DNA from: Sulfurovum sp.
Lineage (GTDB): Bacteria > Campylobacterota > Campylobacteria > Campylobacterales > Sulfurovaceae
Direction of reading: 5' to 3'
Length of the DNA stretch: 14,203 bases
Assembly: GCA_023955225.1 (NCBI GenBank)
Contig: JAGSGJ010000044.1
Location: 1 to 14,203 of the forward strand
The first letter of the stretch is position 1, and every line of letters starts with the position of its first letter. Shown one piece after another: positions 11,083 through 14,203 of the stretch. Under the pieces are notes generated by a model. It did not search any database. It was not told the origin of the DNA and worked only from the letters and a program-made list of their open reading frames with translations. The position numbers and the translations under genes are program-made.

Positions 11083-13386
11083 ATCCTTGTCTTCTTCATA
11101 ATATCCATATCCATATCCATATCCATATCCATATCCATGACCATCCATTTTAGCATCATTCACAAGTATTCCAAACCCACGTATATCTTCTTTAGCGAGT
11201 TTTTTTATACTGTGTAAAAAACCTTTTTTCGAATGATTTGCTCTAAGCACATAAATACTTGTATCTGCGAAATGCATCAGTGTTCTTGCATCTGTCACCA
11301 AACCTATAGGAGGTGTATCTAAAATGATAACATCATAGACTTCTCTTAGCTTTTCCAGTACTTTTTCCATCAGTAGACTTTGTATAAGTTCGCTTGGGTT
11401 TGGTGGTATAGGTCCAGAAGTAATGATGTCTAAATTATCATACTCTGTATGCTGGATCACTTCACTTAAATTTGTACGTTCAGAAAGCAGAGTACTCATA
11501 CCTTTTACATTTTGTAATCCAAACTTTTGATGCAGTGTTGGTTTTCTCATATCAAGGTTCAAGATCACCGTTTTCTTATCGGCCATACTCATGATTCCAC
11601 CCAGGTTGATACAAACCGTTGTTTTTCCTTCTCCACCTACGGTAGAAGTCACGGCGATCACATGTGAGTCTTTCTGCTTTAACATAAACTGTAAATTCGT
11701 ACGTAGATTTCTAAATGATTCTGCCAAAGCAGACTTAGGAGAGATAAATACTTTGACCTTATCACTACCCTCTTTGATATTCGGGATCACACCAAGTACC
11801 GGTACATCCGTTAGCTTTGTAACATCTTCTTCACCTTTGATACGATCATCCAAGAATTCTCTTACAAAAGCAAGTGCGATCCCCAAGATAAGTCCCAGTA
11901 TCAACCCTACCAGTACGATTAACTTTCGTTTAGGTTTGATCGGTCCTCCCGGGTAAAGCGCTTCATCGATTATTCTGTTCTTGCTAACCGTAGATGCTTT
12001 AATGATCGCAGTTTCTGAGCGTTTTTCCAGTAAGTAAGAATATATCTTCTCATTCACCACAAACTTACGTTGTAATTGTCCAAACATTCTTTCATCTGCA
12101 GGAAGTGTATTTAAATGTTTCTGCAACTGGGCTATAGATTTTTCAAGCAGCACTTTTCGTTCTTTAATGCTTTTATTAAGACTTTTTATCGTAGAAACTA
12201 TGAGTTTCTTAAGTTGTGTAATTGTTTTACTTAACTTACGCACACCCGGGTACATCTCAGTATAGTCTTCACGTAGAATCTTCTTTTTCAGAATCGCATC
12301 TTGCAGTTTTCCTGTCATATCAGAAAGCGAAGACTCTCCCATCTCCACACCTGCGACAGTAAGACTTTCAAGGTTTTTACCTAATTTTACCTGTTCATAA
12401 AGTGTACCTAACATCTCTTCCTGTATAGATATCTCTGCCAGTTTAGTTTCATGTTCACTCATTTGACGAATGATGTTTTCAGCTTTGGAGCTTAAGTTAA
12501 CGGTATTGGATGATTTTTTAAATTCTTCCAACTTTATCGCTGAGCCCTTAAGGTTTTCTGTAATGAGTTTCAATTGATTATCGATAAAAGTAAGTTTACG
12601 TGTAGCTTCTTGTGTTTTTTTCTCTATATTTTGCTGTATATATGCAGCAGATAAAGCATTTGCAAACTCTTGTGCACGCAAGGCTACATTGTCGCTATAA
12701 GAAATCAAAAGAATAGTAGAATACTTTGAAGCTTGGCTTACGCTGACACCACCTTGAACATAGCTTGCCAAATCTTTGGGATTTATGACCACAAAACGAT
12801 ACTTCGCATCTTGAGCCTCTTTAGTTTTGATAACATTGAGATGAAAGTGTTCTGTGATGATCTCTTTATCATAAGCATTAACTTCATCATAAGACCAAAT
12901 GTTACCATGACTATCTTTTGCTTCTTCTACTCTCAAACGATAACTTTTTTCATCTACAGGAGTTAAGTTAAAAGAGATGCCATACCCTTTCAGCATACCT
13001 ACTTCAAATGGACTCTCTTTATAAAGTTCAAGTTCTTTATATCTTCTAGTAGTATAGTAATGATGCGAAAAATCTACATCTTTGAGTGCTTTTTCAGTGA
13101 GAAATCTTGATCTGATGATCTCCATCTCAGTATCGGCATTCATTGTTCCAGGGTCCATAGCCATAGCCAGCATATCCTGACTTCCATAACCACCACGTTG
13201 TCCCAAACCTACCTCAACCGTTGCTGAAGCTTTATAGACATTGGGTTTAAAATAAGCATAATAGCTACTAGCAAGAGTAAATATAAAAACCAATGAAACA
13301 ATCATATATCGATATCTATAAACGGTCCTAAAAACCTCTCTAATATCTATTTCATCTTCATCTATGTGCATGCTATTTGTATTCAT
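11080..13386 (-). CDS. wzc: Wzc-like chain-length regulator fused to BY-type tyrosine kinase
   Basis: This inner-membrane co-polymerase and autophosphorylating tyrosine kinase sets chain length and gates export of a polysaccharide, together with Wza. The 768-residue protein has a cytosolic N-terminus, TM1 (~28-47), a Wzz domain (~50-240), long coiled coil (~255-420), the GNVR-like segment ending in ...ASTVSKNRIIDEALYPGGPIKPKR (464-487), and TM2 (~489-508). The kinase has Walker A STVGGEGKTT (581-590), Walker A' VILNLDMRKP (607-616) and Walker B VIILDTPP (686-693). Walker A' usually reads D.D.R; here the first Asp is Asn610. The tail is GY repeated six times then YEEDKD (751-768), the expected phosphotyrosine cluster, encoded by a perfect hexanucleotide repeat. 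The ATG at 13386 follows AAGGA. cpsB and wza follow. Confidence 0.92.
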   Translation of the reverse strand: MNTNSMHIDEDEIDIREVFRTVYRYRYMIVSLVFIFTLASSYYAYFKPNVYKASATVEVGLGQRGGYGSQDMLAMAMDPGTMNADTEMEIIRSRFLTEKALKDVDFSHHYYTTRRYKELELYKESPFEVGMLKGYGISFNLTPVDEKSYRLRVEEAKDSHGNIWSYDEVNAYDKEIITEHFHLNVIKTKEAQDAKYRFVVINPKDLASYVQGGVSVSQASKYSTILLISYSDNVALRAQEFANALSAAYIQQNIEKKTQEATRKLTFIDNQLKLITENLKGSAIKLEEFKKSSNTVNLSSKAENIIRQMSEHETKLAEISIQEEMLGTLYEQVKLGKNLESLTVAGVEMGESSLSDMTGKLQDAILKKKILREDYTEMYPGVRKLSKTITQLKKLIVSTIKSLNKSIKERKVLLEKSIAQLQKHLNTLPADERMFGQLQRKFVVNEKIYSYLLEKRSETAIIKASTVSKNRIIDEALYPGGPIKPKRKLIVLVGLILGLILGIALAFVREFLDDRIKGEEDVTKLTDVPVLGVIPNIKEGSDKVKVFISPKSALAESFRNLRTNLQFMLKQKDSHVIAVTSTVGGEGKTTVCINLGGIMSMADKKTVILNLDMRKPTLHQKFGLQNVKGMSTLLSERTNLSEVIQHTEYDNLDIITSGPIPPNPSELIQSLLMEKVLEKLREVYDVIILDTPPIGLVTDARTLMHFADTSIYVLRANHSKKGFLHSIKKLAKEDIRGFGILVNDAKMDGHGYGYGYGYGYGYYEEDKD
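11101..11136 (-). repeat. Six perfect copies of a hexanucleotide (GGATAT) in the kinase tail
   Basis: Plus-strand ATATCC is repeated exactly six times; on the coding strand this is GGATAT, Gly-Tyr. All six repeats use the same codons, so the DNA is a true simple-sequence repeat and not just a repetitive peptide. Gain or loss of units keeps the frame and changes the number of tail tyrosines. Confidence 0.95.
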
Positions 13387-13463
13387 TGTTTTCCTTGGAT
13401 CTGGTACCTTAAGATTATCGTAGTTATTTTCTAAGAAATTTAACTATAGTGAGTGCGAGAAAA

Positions 13464-13508
13464 GGAAGCCTATACAGGCTCCTCCTAAACTCTTCTCGAA
13501 GAGAGAAG
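13464..13508 (-). terminator. Terminator hairpins after the beta-barrel gene
   Basis: Two hairpins follow the stop codon at 13510. The first is CTTCTC (13492-13497) with GAGAAG (13503-13508). The second reads, on the minus strand, GGAGCCT-GTAT-AGGCTTCC (13482 to 13464, one-base bulge) followed by TTTTCTC, a good Rho-independent terminator. It separates the barrel gene from wzc, which probably uses GATAAT at 13414-13419 (minus strand) as its own -10 box. Confidence 0.7.
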
Positions 13509-13509
13509 A

Positions 13510-14166
13510 TTAAAAATTATATGTTACACCTACGGTTAAGTCTTGACCGCTAAGCTTGTCATATACTATAGGATCATATCCGTATAGTGTAGAATCGATG
13601 TCAGCATCATATGCCAACTTTGTAAAATCAAGAAAAATTGAGAAATCTTCATATACTTTATAACTTAAACCAAGTCCCCATTGGAAAGAAGTATCATCTA
13701 GTATCTCTTGTCCAACCACACTTGGAGCAGCAGGTGTATCGCCGTCAGCACCATCAACCTGCACTAAACCAAATCCTAAAAGTCCATAGATTGTGAAATC
13801 TTCACTGATTGGGTACTGAGGTTTCAAGAAAAGACTATAGGTCATCACATCAGCATAATCTTCTGACATAATACTCCCCCCTATACGTCCTTCAACTGCA
13901 ATATACTCATTAAAATTATATCCGACAAGACCAACCAGTTTTCCGGTTTCATCTTGAGTTGGTTGAGTGTCAGTCCAGAAGTCATGATCTGTTGAATATG
14001 TTTGATTATAAGCAAGTGCAAGACCTGCATACCAAGGATTTTTTTCTTCCTCAGCCATTGGAACGACAGGAACTACCGCCGGTTCAACATCTTTAAAATC
14101 TCCACCTGCAACCCCAAAACTACTCATACATGCTACTGTCAATACTGATAATGCTATTCTTTTCAA
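13510..14166 (-). CDS. Small outer-membrane beta-barrel protein (OmpA/OMP_b-brl-like)
   Basis: The 218-residue protein has a signal peptide (MKRIALSVLTVACMSSFGVAGG), an acidic, proline-rich linker (EPAVVPVVPMAEEEK), then an eight-strand-type barrel: NPWYAGLALAYNQTY, GKLVGLVGYNFNEYIAVEGRIGG, YSLFLKPQYPISEDFTIYGLLGFGL, FQWGLGLSYKVYEDFSIFLDFTKLAY and DLTVGVTYNF, ending in the C-terminal Phe needed for barrel assembly. There is no C-terminal peptidoglycan-binding OmpA domain, so it is a bare barrel of unknown role. The start is TTG (14166-14164), supported by a strong AAGGGA ribosome site; no ATG lies near. Its promoter is probably in the A/T-rich stretch up to and past the window end. Terminators separate it from wzc, so any functional link to the polysaccharide genes is unproven. 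Confidence 0.82.
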   Translation of the reverse strand: MKRIALSVLTVACMSSFGVAGGDFKDVEPAVVPVVPMAEEEKNPWYAGLALAYNQTYSTDHDFWTDTQPTQDETGKLVGLVGYNFNEYIAVEGRIGGSIMSEDYADVMTYSLFLKPQYPISEDFTIYGLLGFGLVQVDGADGDTPAAPSVVGQEILDDTSFQWGLGLSYKVYEDFSIFLDFTKLAYDADIDSTLYGYDPIVYDKLSGQDLTVGVTYNF

Positions 14167-14203
14167 AACTTTTCCCTTGTTTTTTAATATTTTAATATTT
14201 AAA

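Noticed and set aside
11101..11136. CRISPR or other spaced array
   Set aside because: The units are contiguous hexamers without spacers and lie inside a coding sequence.

Overview
The window looks like a chromosomal segment of a Campylobacterota (epsilonproteobacterial) organism of the Sulfurovum/Sulfurimonas type. The basis is a tsaE-lptB pair, a long-type DapD, a free-standing S4 protein like H. pylori HP1423, AT-rich spacers and TATAAT -10 boxes without clear -35 boxes. The genus is inference. No tRNA, rRNA, CRISPR array, transposase or phage gene was seen.

Layout. (1) 1-5061, all minus strand, is housekeeping: a DUF2400/TIGR02757 gene cut by the window edge, lptB (LPS export ATPase), tsaE (tRNA t6A factor), trpD (tryptophan synthesis), an RqcP/Hsp15-like S4 protein, dapD (lysine/diaminopimelate synthesis) and a cysteine-rich metal-binding protein. 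rqcP-trpD-tsaE are packed with no gaps. (2) 5062-7230 is a divergent spacer followed by a plus-strand TonB-dependent receptor of BtuB size. The spacer can fold into a long upstream stem and an 11-bp stem that masks the receptor's Shine-Dalgarno sequence. (3) 7231-8272 holds a six-helix membrane protein of unknown function, flanked on both sides by direct copies of a structured intergenic repeat. (4) 8273-13386, minus strand, is an exopolysaccharide block: Wzc-like tyrosine kinase/co-polymerase, CpsB-like PHP phosphatase, short Wza-like export lipoprotein, terminator, then a WecA/TagO-type glycosyl-1-phosphate transferase. Together these start glycan synthesis on undecaprenyl phosphate, control chain length through tyrosine phosphorylation and dephosphorylation, and open an outer-membrane exit. 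(5) 13510-14166 is a small outer-membrane beta-barrel protein with a TTG start and its own terminator.

The most interesting content is non-coding. One ~145-180 bp intergenic element occurs three times (3173, 7251, 8063). Its hairpin arms differ completely between copies but stay complementary, while the 30-nt loop is almost unchanged: covariation readable by eye. A second, smaller repeat family occurs at 538-600 and 10998-11082. The receptor leader is a candidate cis-regulatory RNA matching no riboswitch class I recognise. The kinase tail carries six perfect copies of a hexanucleotide encoding Gly-Tyr.
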